DNA from: Treponema sp.
GTDB lineage: Bacteria > Spirochaetota > Spirochaetia > Treponematales > Treponemataceae
Length of the DNA: 8,874 bases
Direction of reading: 5' to 3'
Assembly: GCA_024699205.1 (NCBI GenBank)
Contig: JAILQA010000280.1
Coordinates: 1-8,874 of the forward strand
Each line of letters begins with the position of its first letter. The first letter of the stretch is position 1. The notes under the pieces were generated by a model, which saw only the letters and a list, made by a program, of their open reading frames with translations, did not search any database and was not told the origin of the DNA. The position numbers and the translations under genes were made by a program. Below are positions 1 through 6,472 of the stretch, one piece after another.

Positions 1-1005
1 CATATCTGTTTGTAAAATACTGTTTATAACAGACGGTGTCATCGTAAGAATACCCTGGAATAAAATTGTTCCTATTATTACGTTAAGAATAGAAGCTTTG
101 TTTATAGAAGCACCACCAATAAGGATTGCCGCTACAGCTGGAAAGGCCATATAAAGTGGTGCGCCATACAACTGAATAAATCCAAAGCTCTGCTGATAAA
201 CAAGAATGCCTAGTGCGCCAAAGATTGTAGAAATAATAATGCTCATTGTGCGCATTTTGTTGATATTTACACCGCTCGAACGTGCATAATCAGGATTTGA
301 ACCTACCGCTGTCATTGCCGTTCCTGTTTTGCTTCTCATAAAAGTCCACATTATAAAACAGCAGATTGCAATAAACAAAATCATTCCTGTTGGGAAAGTA
401 AAGTTTTGACCAATCTTTATTGCAAGGAAATTGCTTAGCTGCTTATTCCAGTAACCGTCCAGTGTGATTGTAGTTCGCAAACCTTTTCCGGCATATCCCC
501 AAACCATGTTTTCACTTGAGTAAGGAAGAATCAGCCATAAGATAGACATAAGCATTACCATTGCAAATCCTACATACATTGCAATAGTCATTTCTTCACC
601 TTTTAAGCGGTTCAAAAGCAAGCCGTACAACCATCCAAAAAGAACTGCAAAAGGAATGGAAATCAGCATTGCACCAAAGATTCCACCCCAGCTTGTAAGT
701 CCTATCTGCATTGAAATTGTAGAACCTAAAAGACCGGCAATTACTCCAAGAGAAAGGCCAAAATTAAGTCCACAACCCGACTGAATCATAGGAACCATTG
801 CTAAAACAAGAAGAGCATTCATGCCAAATCGGTTGAAAATATCCGAAATAGAAGCGGCAATGCTTACCTTAACAAAGGGTGCAATTATAAAAAGAACTAG
901 AAGAAATAATGCAATTATAATGCGGGGCCATCCAAAGTTTTTTATAAGCTCCCTGCATTTTGTTATAAATTTGTTTTCTTTTTCTATTGAAATTGAATCG
1001 CTCAT
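1..1005 (-). CDS. ABC importer permease, RbsC-like (BPD_transp_2 type), 3'-truncated by window edge
   Basis: Inner-membrane permease of the importer operon; 335 codons are visible without a stop, so the C-terminus lies outside the window. After a short polar N-terminus there are repeated hydrophobic stretches at about residues 28-48, 62-75, 82-99, 107-131, 139-161, 205-222, 252-270, 283-299 and 303-320. Residues 228-250 (GTAMTAVGSNPDYARSSG and following) match the cytoplasmic coupling-loop region of RbsC-like permeases, and ILIGGASINKAS near 295-306 matches the conserved glycine-rich segment near the end of that family. The start is ATG at 1005, preceded by AGGAG (1013-1017 on the plus strand) at 7 bases. 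This ATG shares one base with the ATPase stop (TGATG), which suggests translational coupling. The family is clear; the transported substrate cannot be read from the permease. A second permease gene may follow beyond the left edge. Confidence 0.88.
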   Translation of the reverse strand, partial: MSDSISIEKENKFITKCRELIKNFGWPRIIIALFLLVLFIIAPFVKVSIAASISDIFNRFGMNALLVLAMVPMIQSGCGLNFGLSLGVIAGLLGSTISMQIGLTSWGGIFGAMLISIPFAVLFGWLYGLLLNRLKGEEMTIAMYVGFAMVMLMSILWLILPYSSENMVWGYAGKGLRTTITLDGYWNKQLSNFLAIKIGQNFTFPTGMILFIAICCFIMWTFMRSKTGTAMTAVGSNPDYARSSGVNINKMRTMSIIISTIFGALGILVYQQSFGFIQLYGAPLYMAFPAVAAILIGGASINKASILNVIIGTILFQGILTMTPSVINSILQTDM

Positions 1006-2591
1006 CAAACTTCTCCTTTCTCCCCAGACATATAAAGGGCAAACTCTGTTGGATTTGCATCTGGAGAAAGAATACCTGCTATTTTTCCATGACATACAAC
1101 TGCAATTCTATCACAAATTGAACGTAATTCTTCCAGCTCACTGGAAACCATTACAATTGTAGTGCCCTGACTTTTATTTCTCTCTTTTAGAACGTCAAGA
1201 ACAATCTGCTTTGCGCCAACATCAATACCACGAGTCGGCTCAGAAACAAATAAAAGTTCTGGTTCAAGACAAAAGGCTTTTGCAAGACAAACCTTCTGCT
1301 GATTTCCGCCGGAAAGCTCACGGGCTTTTTGTTCAGGTCCATTACATTTTATTGAAAGAAGGTCAATGTATCTTTGTGCGGCTTCTTTCATTTCTTTGTC
1401 ATTTCTAAGTTTTATCAGGCCGCCAAGGTAAGATTTAAGGAACATATTTTTGCTTTGCATGGCAGTAAATGCAATATTCCAGTCAAGGCTTTCATCAAGC
1501 AAAAGTCCTACTCCACGTCTATCTTCAGAAACAAAAGCCAGCTTAGAGTCAAGAGCAGCTCTAGGATTGTTAAGTTCGATTTCTTTATCTTTGAAGGTAA
1601 CTTTTCCGCCGGAAGGATATAATCCCATTATTCCATTTGGAATACCAATTTTACCCTGGCCAGCAAGTCCGGCAATACCAAAAATCTCACCTTTACGAAC
1701 CGTAAAGTTTACATCTCTGACTGTTTCGCCCGGCATATCTACCCAAAGGTGTTCTACTGAAAAAACTTCTGGAGTGGTTATGGAACGTGCTTCTGCTTTT
1801 GTTGTTTTTGAAATCTCACGTCCTACAAGAGATTCTGCAATTTCGTTTATATTTGTATCTTTTGTGGCAACATCGCGAATTGATTTTCCATCACGAAGAG
1901 TTACAACACGGTCACAGATTTCGGTTACTTCACGCAAACGATGGGAAATAAAGATAATTGATATTCCTGAAGCCGCAAGTTTTTTTATTGCACTAAGAAG
2001 GATTTCTGCTTCTGATTCTGTAAGAACTGCTGTCGGCTCATCAAGAACAAGAAGCTTTACTTTTTCACGACTGATTTCTCGCGCAATTTCAACAAATTGT
2101 TTGTGACCAACCGGCATTTCTGCTATTTTTGTTTCACTATCTATTTCAACACCCAGTTTTGCAACAGATTCTTCCGCACTTTTTTTCATTTCAGCACGAT
2201 TAAGAGTGCAAAGCCTTGGTCCAAAAATGTCCGCAAGTATGTTATTTTTTGTAATTTCCCGGTTAAGCATGATATTTTCTGTTGTTGTAAAACCAGGAAT
2301 AAGGGAAAACTCCTGATGAACCATGCCAATTCCAGCATCAAGAGCATCAAAAGGTGAAGTAAAATGAACTTCTTCCCCATTTAGTATAATTTTTCCGCCA
2401 AAACCACCTGTTTCGGCAATCACCGGCATTCCAAAAAGAATGCTCATAAGAGTTGTTTTACCAGCTCCGTTTTCTCCAACTAAGCCAAGGATTTCGCCTT
2501 TTTTTAGTGAAAAGCTGACATCTTCAAGAACAACCGTCCCTGAGAAATCTTTGGTAATATTTTGTAATTCAAGTAAGGATGTTTCTTCCAT
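1005..2591 (-). CDS. ABC importer ATPase with two nucleotide-binding domains (RbsA/MglA-like)
   Basis: Cytoplasmic ATPase that would power the adjacent permease; 528 residues from this start, close to the roughly 500 usual for tandem-domain sugar/nucleoside-type ATPases. Domain 1 has Walker A GENGAGKTT (about 39-47), Q-loop region VHQEFSL (91-97), a weak signature MPVGHKQFVEI (159-169), Walker B LLVLDEPTAVL (180-190) and switch His in ISHRL (215-219). Domain 2 has a degenerate Walker A GLAGQGKIG (308-316), a canonical signature LSGGNQQKV (426-434) and a Walker B LLFVSEPTRGID (446-457) in which the usual Asp is Ser. An in-frame ATG lies 24 bases upstream at 2615, giving 536 residues. I prefer 2591 because the ATG at 2615 directly abuts the T-run of a hairpin and has no ribosome-binding site; 2591 has only a weak purine tract (AGAAAAG) upstream, so the start is uncertain. 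The stop overlaps the permease start. Confidence 0.93.
   Translation of the reverse strand: MEETSLLELQNITKDFSGTVVLEDVSFSLKKGEILGLVGENGAGKTTLMSILFGMPVIAETGGFGGKIILNGEEVHFTSPFDALDAGIGMVHQEFSLIPGFTTTENIMLNREITKNNILADIFGPRLCTLNRAEMKKSAEESVAKLGVEIDSETKIAEMPVGHKQFVEIAREISREKVKLLVLDEPTAVLTESEAEILLSAIKKLAASGISIIFISHRLREVTEICDRVVTLRDGKSIRDVATKDTNINEIAESLVGREISKTTKAEARSITTPEVFSVEHLWVDMPGETVRDVNFTVRKGEIFGIAGLAGQGKIGIPNGIMGLYPSGGKVTFKDKEIELNNPRAALDSKLAFVSEDRRGVGLLLDESLDWNIAFTAMQSKNMFLKSYLGGLIKLRNDKEMKEAAQRYIDLLSIKCNGPEQKARELSGGNQQKVCLAKAFCLEPELLFVSEPTRGIDVGAKQIVLDVLKERNKSQGTTIVMVSSELEELRSICDRIAVVCHGKIAGILSPDANPTEFALYMSGEKGEV
1013..1017 (-). promoter_or_regulatory. Ribosome binding site of the permease, inside the ATPase 3' end
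   Basis: On the minus strand AGGAG lies 7 bases before the permease ATG at 1005, within the last codons of the ATPase gene. Together with the TGATG stop/start overlap it fixes the permease start and points to coupled translation. Confidence 0.8.
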
Positions 2592-2615
2592 AATTATTTT
2601 CTTTTCTATACACAT

Positions 2616-2665
2616 AAAAAGAAGGGTGATAGCTACCTTTTAAGAGCAGTATCAACCCTTCCTTT
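2616..2665 (-). terminator. Stem-loop with T-run between lipoprotein and ATPase genes (attenuator or partial terminator)
   Basis: Read on the minus strand, GAAGGGT pairs with ACCCTTC; after one bulged T, GATA pairs with TATC; a further imperfect CTGCT/GGTAG extension closes a loop of about 7 bases. The 3' arm runs directly into TTTTT (2616-2620), and an A-rich 5' flank can pair with part of that run. This has the form of an intrinsic terminator. Because the ATPase gene begins only about 25 bases downstream and shows no obvious promoter of its own, partial read-through is the likely design, giving more lipoprotein than ATPase and permease mRNA. The structure is visible in the sequence; its activity is inferred. 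Confidence 0.65.
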
Positions 2666-2670
2666 ATTTA

Positions 2671-2691
2671 AGTACGCTTAAAATCCGTACT
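2671..2691 (-). repeat. Short inverted repeat at the lipoprotein stop codon
   Basis: AGTACG and CGTACT form a perfect 6-bp stem around a 9-base loop, overlapping the TAG stop of the lipoprotein gene. No T-run follows it. It sits just upstream of the larger terminator-like hairpin and could form a second small structure that protects the 3' end of the upstream message, or it may be chance. Confidence 0.35.
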
Positions 2692-3934
2692 AATCAGTAA
2701 ATTTAATATTGAAATACTTCTCTGGTACTTCAACGGATGTTGTTGGCAGATAGCCCTGACCCATAATATAAGTATCCATGTAGATAAGAACGTGATTCTT
2801 AGCACGAACACCTGTATTAGCATCAATGTAACTTCCACCATTCCATTTTGCTCCTGGTGTAAACTCACCTAAAGCAGCATAGAAATCACTAATCTTGCTG
2901 AGAGAAGCTTTTCCTTCGATAATGCGTTTTGCATATTCACCAAGACCAGCTGATACAGAGAATCCATAAGAGAAAGCCCAGGTTCCGAATTTTCCAGGAC
3001 CAGCTTTTTCTACAACAACCTTTTCAACCTTGCTCAAAATTCTCTGGAAATCTCCAGCTTCAGCAGTAAGATCAATACCAAATGCTCCAGGATATCCCAT
3101 AAGAGGAGAAGGAAGGTCTGCTTCTACAAACATTCCACCATAAGCAGCAAGTTGTTTAAGAAGAGGTTCTGTATGAGCATCGTTTGTACAGAAGAAAGCA
3201 GTGTCTTTTCCGTATTTCTGAATCCACTGTGGAACTTTTTCAAGAATGAACTGCTGTGCACCTGCAACACCTACATCTGAAGTTGGGTCTGGAGCAGTTT
3301 CAAATGCAAATTCAAGACCGAGGTCTTTACAAGCTTCTTCCATAATCTTTCGGCGAAGACCAAGTGTTTCATAAGACATATGACGTGGGAAAGAAATGTG
3401 TACAAAAGATTTTGCACCCATCTGTTTTGCAGCCCAAATGATTGTGTATCCGCGTGAGATAAAGTCAGAGTTTACAGCGAGATCTGCTGTTGTCTGAATT
3501 ACACCTGGATCTTCATGTGGTTCACCAGCGAAACAAAGAATATCGTTTCTCTTTTCCTTTACACGTTTGAAGGCTTCTGTTGTTCCAGGAACAGCCTGAT
3601 TTACAACGATTGCTTTCATAAGAGGGTCATCTGCAAGGGCTACAATCTGAGAGATTGTTGTTTCCTGCTGAGACATAAAATCATCTGGATAAGTAATGTG
3701 CTGAATCATTCCGCCTTCACTTACTTTTCCATAACGTTTAATAAGTTCTTCAGCACCACGAAGATCATCTTCTGACTGAGAAACTGTACCGGTAACAATA
3801 CCAATGTGGAATGTTTTGTTAGAACTTGTTTCTGCCTGTACTGTATTTGCAGCTGGAGCTTCCTTCTTTTTGCAGGAAACGAAAAGCGCTGCAGCAAGCA
3901 TGATAACAATTGCAGTAGTTAATGTTTTTTTCAT
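2690..3934 (-). CDS. DUF3798-family lipoprotein, probable substrate-binding component of the ABC importer
   Basis: A 414-residue predicted lipoprotein with a periplasmic-binding-protein-like sequence. The N-terminus MKKTLTTAIVIMLAAALFVSC gives a basic start, a hydrophobic core and a lipobox ending at Cys21, followed by KKKE. The mature part starts with a beta-strand-like FHIGIVTGTVSQSEDD (42-57) and continues with alternating segments such as KAIVVNQAVPGTTEAF (107-122), KSFVHISFPRHMS (175-187) and DTAFFCTNDAHTEP (244-257), typical of type I binding-protein folds. I recognise it as resembling the DUF3798 family, whose members are mostly predicted lipoproteins; this is from memory. Position as first gene of an operon with ATPase and permease supports a ligand-binding role at the outer face of the inner membrane. 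The start is ATG 3934, preceded by GGAGG at 7 bases. The substrate is unknown. Confidence 0.85.
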   Translation of the reverse strand: MKKTLTTAIVIMLAAALFVSCKKKEAPAANTVQAETSSNKTFHIGIVTGTVSQSEDDLRGAEELIKRYGKVSEGGMIQHITYPDDFMSQQETTISQIVALADDPLMKAIVVNQAVPGTTEAFKRVKEKRNDILCFAGEPHEDPGVIQTTADLAVNSDFISRGYTIIWAAKQMGAKSFVHISFPRHMSYETLGLRRKIMEEACKDLGLEFAFETAPDPTSDVGVAGAQQFILEKVPQWIQKYGKDTAFFCTNDAHTEPLLKQLAAYGGMFVEADLPSPLMGYPGAFGIDLTAEAGDFQRILSKVEKVVVEKAGPGKFGTWAFSYGFSVSAGLGEYAKRIIEGKASLSKISDFYAALGEFTPGAKWNGGSYIDANTGVRAKNHVLIYMDTYIMGQGYLPTTSVEVPEKYFNIKFTD

Positions 3935-3941
3935 GATAATT

Positions 3942-3946
3942 CCTCC
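3942..3946 (-). promoter_or_regulatory. Strong ribosome binding site of the lipoprotein gene
   Basis: GGAGG on the minus strand, 7 bases before the ATG at 3934, is the strongest Shine-Dalgarno match in the window. It fits high expression of a binding protein and fixes the start. Confidence 0.85.
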
Positions 3947-3976
3947 AATATCACATTTTAAAACTGTAACATTACA

Positions 3977-4005
3977 ATTTTAAGACTAAATTGCCAGTTT
4001 AACAA
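3977..4005 (-). promoter_or_regulatory. Probable promoter of the ABC importer operon
   Basis: On the minus strand TTGTTA (4000-4005) and TAAAAT (3977-3982) are separated by exactly 17 bases, giving a good sigma-70-type match about 45 bases before the lipoprotein start. A second possible -10, TATAAT at 4012-4017 on the minus strand, has only a weak -35 (TTTCTG at 4035-4040). The region is very AT-rich, so chance matches are possible. Confidence 0.5.
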
Positions 4006-4060
4006 TAGCATATTATAGAAACAATTAAAAAAATCAGAAAAAATTTACAGAAAATACATT

Positions 4061-4089
4061 TTTACTATTCATTTTTTTTGTGCTAAAAT
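4061..4089 (+). promoter_or_regulatory. Probable promoter of the EF-hand membrane protein gene
   Basis: TTTACT (4061-4066) and TAAAAT (4084-4089) are separated by 17 bases, with TG at 4081-4082 giving an extended -10 (TGC before TAAAAT). It lies about 31 bases before the ATG at 4121, leaving a short leader that contains AAGAGG (4108-4113), 7 bases from the start. Confidence 0.55.
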
Positions 4090-4120
4090 TAAAGTTCAAA
4101 ACAAATCAAGAGGTTTTTAT

Positions 4121-6367
4121 ATGAAAAAAATAATCCAAGATAAGACTGAACATGAATGGCACTACATTCAAAAAGGCGGATTGATTCAGGTACAAATTAA
4201 CACAATCGAAGATGTTTTAAATATTGATAAGCTGGACCCAAAAAACTGGACAGCTCTGGCCTGCCCGGTAAAAGGTCTTGAGTTTAGTGAAGAAACCCTT
4301 TCGCTTCTTGATACTGATAAAAACGGCCGTGTACGAATTCCAGAAATTATCGAAGGCGTTGAATATATAAAAAAATATTTTGCAAAACCAGAAGTTATCA
4401 TGGAAGCAGGAGATTCAATTCCTCTGGATGCACTGAGCCATACTCCTTTTGCCTGTGGTCATTCTCCTGTAGACTCTGCTAAATCAGTTTTGGAAATATT
4501 AGGTAAAGCTGATGCAACGGAAATCTCCCTTGCTGACATCTGCGTAAACGAAAAGCTTTTTTCTCCAGGAATTGTAAATGGAGATGGTATTCTTCCTGCA
4601 GAATGTGTAAAAGAGGAATATCTTGCTGATATTGTAAAGAAAATGATAGAAACTACCGGAGGTTCAAACGATATCAGTGGTGTAAAAGGCGTTAATCGGG
4701 AACAATTTAATAGTTTCTTTGAACAGATTCAGCAGGTAAAAGAATGGAGAGAAGATGCCGCAAAGGATGATTCCAAAATATTCTTTCTAAAAGAGAACAC
4801 AGATAGCGCTGCAACCGCTTTTGTAAAAGTTCGGGATAAAATCAATGATTATTATCTTCGCTGTTCCCTTTTGAAATTTGATAAGGATGCCGAAGAAATT
4901 CTTCAAAAACAGATTGAATCAAAATTTGTGGACGAAAACGGAAATCTTCTGCCACTTGAAGTTCTTGCAAATCTTCCACTGGCGACATGCCAGGCCGAAA
5001 AGCCGCTGCCACTGGACAATACAATAAATCCGGCCTGGCAGGAAGACATAAACAATTTTAAGAAAAACGTGATTTTCCCGCTTTTTAAAAAAGAGATTGC
5101 AAGTCTCAGCGAAGAAAACTGGCGTAAACTTGCAGGACTTTTTGAGCCTTACCTTAACTGGAGCAAATCTATGCCGGAAAGTCCTATTTCTTCCCTTGGG
5201 TTGGACAAAATCACCGAAATCCTTAATTCAGATGCAAAAGAAAAACTGTCCGAATATCTTGATGAAGAAGAAAAACATCCGCCAATTGCACTGGCAACAA
5301 TCGAATTAAAAAAGATGCTTCTCTTCCGCCGCGATTTTGTTGAGCTTCTCCGCAATTTTGTGTCTTTCGAAAAATTCTACGCTCTCAATGAATCTGCTAT
5401 TTTCCAATGCGGAACATTATTTATAGACGGACGTTCCTGCGACTTGTGTTTTAAGGTTCTTGATTCAGCCAAGCACGGAACCATGGCAGCCCTATCACAA
5501 TGCTTCTTGATTTATTGTGATTGTACAAAACAGGAAACCGGCGAAAAAATGCAGATTGCAGCCCTTATAAGTGCCGGCAACACTGACAACATCATAATCG
5601 GAAGAAACGGCGTTTTCTACGACAGAGATGGTATCGACTGGGATGCAACTATCGTCAAAATTATCGAAAATCCGGTAAGCATCAGACAAGCCTTCTGGAG
5701 TCCTTACAAAAAACTTTTGCGCCTTATTCAGGAAAGAATCGCAAAACGTGCTGCAGAAGCCGAAAATCAGGTTGCAGCAAAAATGTCAGAAACTATAAAC
5801 CATCCGTCTTCGCTTACTCCAACAGATAAAAGCAAGAAAAATCTTTTTGATGTGGGAACCATTGCCGCTTTGGGTGTTGCAATTTCTGGTTTTGCCACAG
5901 TTATTGGAAGCGTAATTGGAATTATAACTCAAAAATGGTACATGCCATTCCTCTTTTTAATTGGTCTTATGCTTATAATTTCTCTGCCGTCAATGATTCT
6001 GGCCTGGTTAAAACTACGACAAAGAAATATTGCTCCTGTACTAGATGCTTCTGGCTGGGCTGTCAATGGAAATGTAAAAATCACCACAAAATTAGGTGCT
6101 TCCCTGACACACCTTCCAAAAAGACCTGCTACAGCATTTTTGACTTCGATTGATCCTTTTGCAGAAAAAAAATCACCGGTAAAGCGCATTATTATCTGGA
6201 CTATAGTTATCCTGCTTATCGCTCTGCTGGTTTTTCTGCAATTCAAAGTTGAAGGCGGACTTCTTGCTGTTTGGAAAAGCATAAAATCCTGGTTTTCAGT
6301 ACATAGTCCCAAAATAGATACCAGCCCACTACAGCAGTCACTGGAATCTTTAGGAACAACAAACTAG
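4121..6367 (+). CDS. EF-hand membrane protein of unknown function (748 aa, three C-terminal membrane segments)
   Basis: Function not recognised. There is no signal peptide. Residues 64-75 (DTDKNGRVRIPE) form a canonical EF-hand loop: Asp1, Asp3, Asn5, Gly6, Val8, Glu12. Weaker EF-hand-like stretches are NGDGILPAE (153-161), a segment near 184-200 (DISGVKG) and DENGNLLPLE (271-280), each lacking some ligand positions. Residues 430-468 contain six cysteines. The segment GRNGVFYDRDGIDWDAT (494-510) and ISIRQAFWSPYKKL-like residues near 518-532 look strongly conserved in character. Residues 533-555 are a charged, Ala-rich probable helix. Membrane segments lie at about 578-603, 607-629 and 688-708. 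Positive residues before the first, after the second and before the third suggest a large cytosolic N-terminal part, a cytosolic loop 630-687 and an external C-terminal tail. The start ATG has AAGAGG 7 bases upstream. No clear terminator follows. Calcium binding is inferred from the loop only. Confidence 0.85.
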   Translation: MKKIIQDKTEHEWHYIQKGGLIQVQINTIEDVLNIDKLDPKNWTALACPVKGLEFSEETLSLLDTDKNGRVRIPEIIEGVEYIKKYFAKPEVIMEAGDSIPLDALSHTPFACGHSPVDSAKSVLEILGKADATEISLADICVNEKLFSPGIVNGDGILPAECVKEEYLADIVKKMIETTGGSNDISGVKGVNREQFNSFFEQIQQVKEWREDAAKDDSKIFFLKENTDSAATAFVKVRDKINDYYLRCSLLKFDKDAEEILQKQIESKFVDENGNLLPLEVLANLPLATCQAEKPLPLDNTINPAWQEDINNFKKNVIFPLFKKEIASLSEENWRKLAGLFEPYLNWSKSMPESPISSLGLDKITEILNSDAKEKLSEYLDEEEKHPPIALATIELKKMLLFRRDFVELLRNFVSFEKFYALNESAIFQCGTLFIDGRSCDLCFKVLDSAKHGTMAALSQCFLIYCDCTKQETGEKMQIAALISAGNTDNIIIGRNGVFYDRDGIDWDATIVKIIENPVSIRQAFWSPYKKLLRLIQERIAKRAAEAENQVAAKMSETINHPSSLTPTDKSKKNLFDVGTIAALGVAISGFATVIGSVIGIITQKWYMPFLFLIGLMLIISLPSMILAWLKLRQRNIAPVLDASGWAVNGNVKITTKLGASLTHLPKRPATAFLTSIDPFAEKKSPVKRIIIWTIVILLIALLVFLQFKVEGGLLAVWKSIKSWFSVHSPKIDTSPLQQSLESLGTTN

Positions 6368-6404
6368 CCAGCGCATTATAACTGTCAAAAATATAACAAA
6401 TTAA

Positions 6405-6433
6405 TTGATTTTAACTCAAAAATTCAGTATAAA
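6405..6433 (+). promoter_or_regulatory. Probable glnN promoter
   Basis: TTGATT (6405-6410) and TATAAA (6428-6433) are separated by 17 bases. Transcription would start near 6440, leaving a leader of about 33 bases before the ATG at 6473. The -10 lies inside the left arm of a perfect inverted repeat, so a protein bound there would block or alter initiation. Confidence 0.6.
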
Positions 6434-6460
6434 TATCCCATATAAATTGTATTTATACTG
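6425..6460. repeat. Perfect 11-bp inverted repeat over the glnN -10 region (candidate operator)
   Basis: CAGTATAAATA (6425-6435) is matched by TATTTATACTG (6450-6460) across 14 bases. A third TATAAAT copy lies in the spacer (6441-6447), so the heptamer occurs twice in direct and once in inverted orientation. If the promoter at 6405-6433 is used, only the right arm is transcribed, which favours a DNA operator over an RNA hairpin. The right arm directly abuts the ribosome-binding sequence CGAGG (6461-6465). Confidence 0.6.
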
Positions 6461-6465
6461 CGAGG
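6461..6465 (+). promoter_or_regulatory. Ribosome binding site of glnN
   Basis: CGAGG lies 7 bases before the ATG at 6473 and supports that start. It follows immediately after the right arm of the inverted repeat, so any structure or bound factor there could also affect translation. Confidence 0.65.
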
Positions 6466-6472
6466 TTATTTT

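Noticed and set aside
821..1162. 113-codon plus-strand open frame across the permease/ATPase junction
   Set aside because: It is antisense to two clear genes that are joined by a TGATG overlap, and its product has no family features.
1450..2106. 218-codon plus-strand open frame opposite the ATPase gene
   Set aside because: It lies fully antisense to strong ATPase motifs, and its product is Ser/Arg-rich with no recognisable domain; it is a shadow frame.
4577..4603. Second true EF-hand at NGDGILPAE
   Set aside because: Aligned on the Gly, position 1 is Ile and position 12 is Cys, so it is at best a degenerate loop; mentioned only as EF-hand-like.
5929..6312. 127-codon minus-strand open frame opposite the EF-hand protein's membrane region
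   Set aside because: It is antisense to a well-supported gene and has no convincing ribosome binding site or family features.
6368..6404. Possible terminator after the EF-hand gene
   Set aside because: No stem with a following T-run could be found here, so termination of that gene is unresolved and read-through into glnN is possible.
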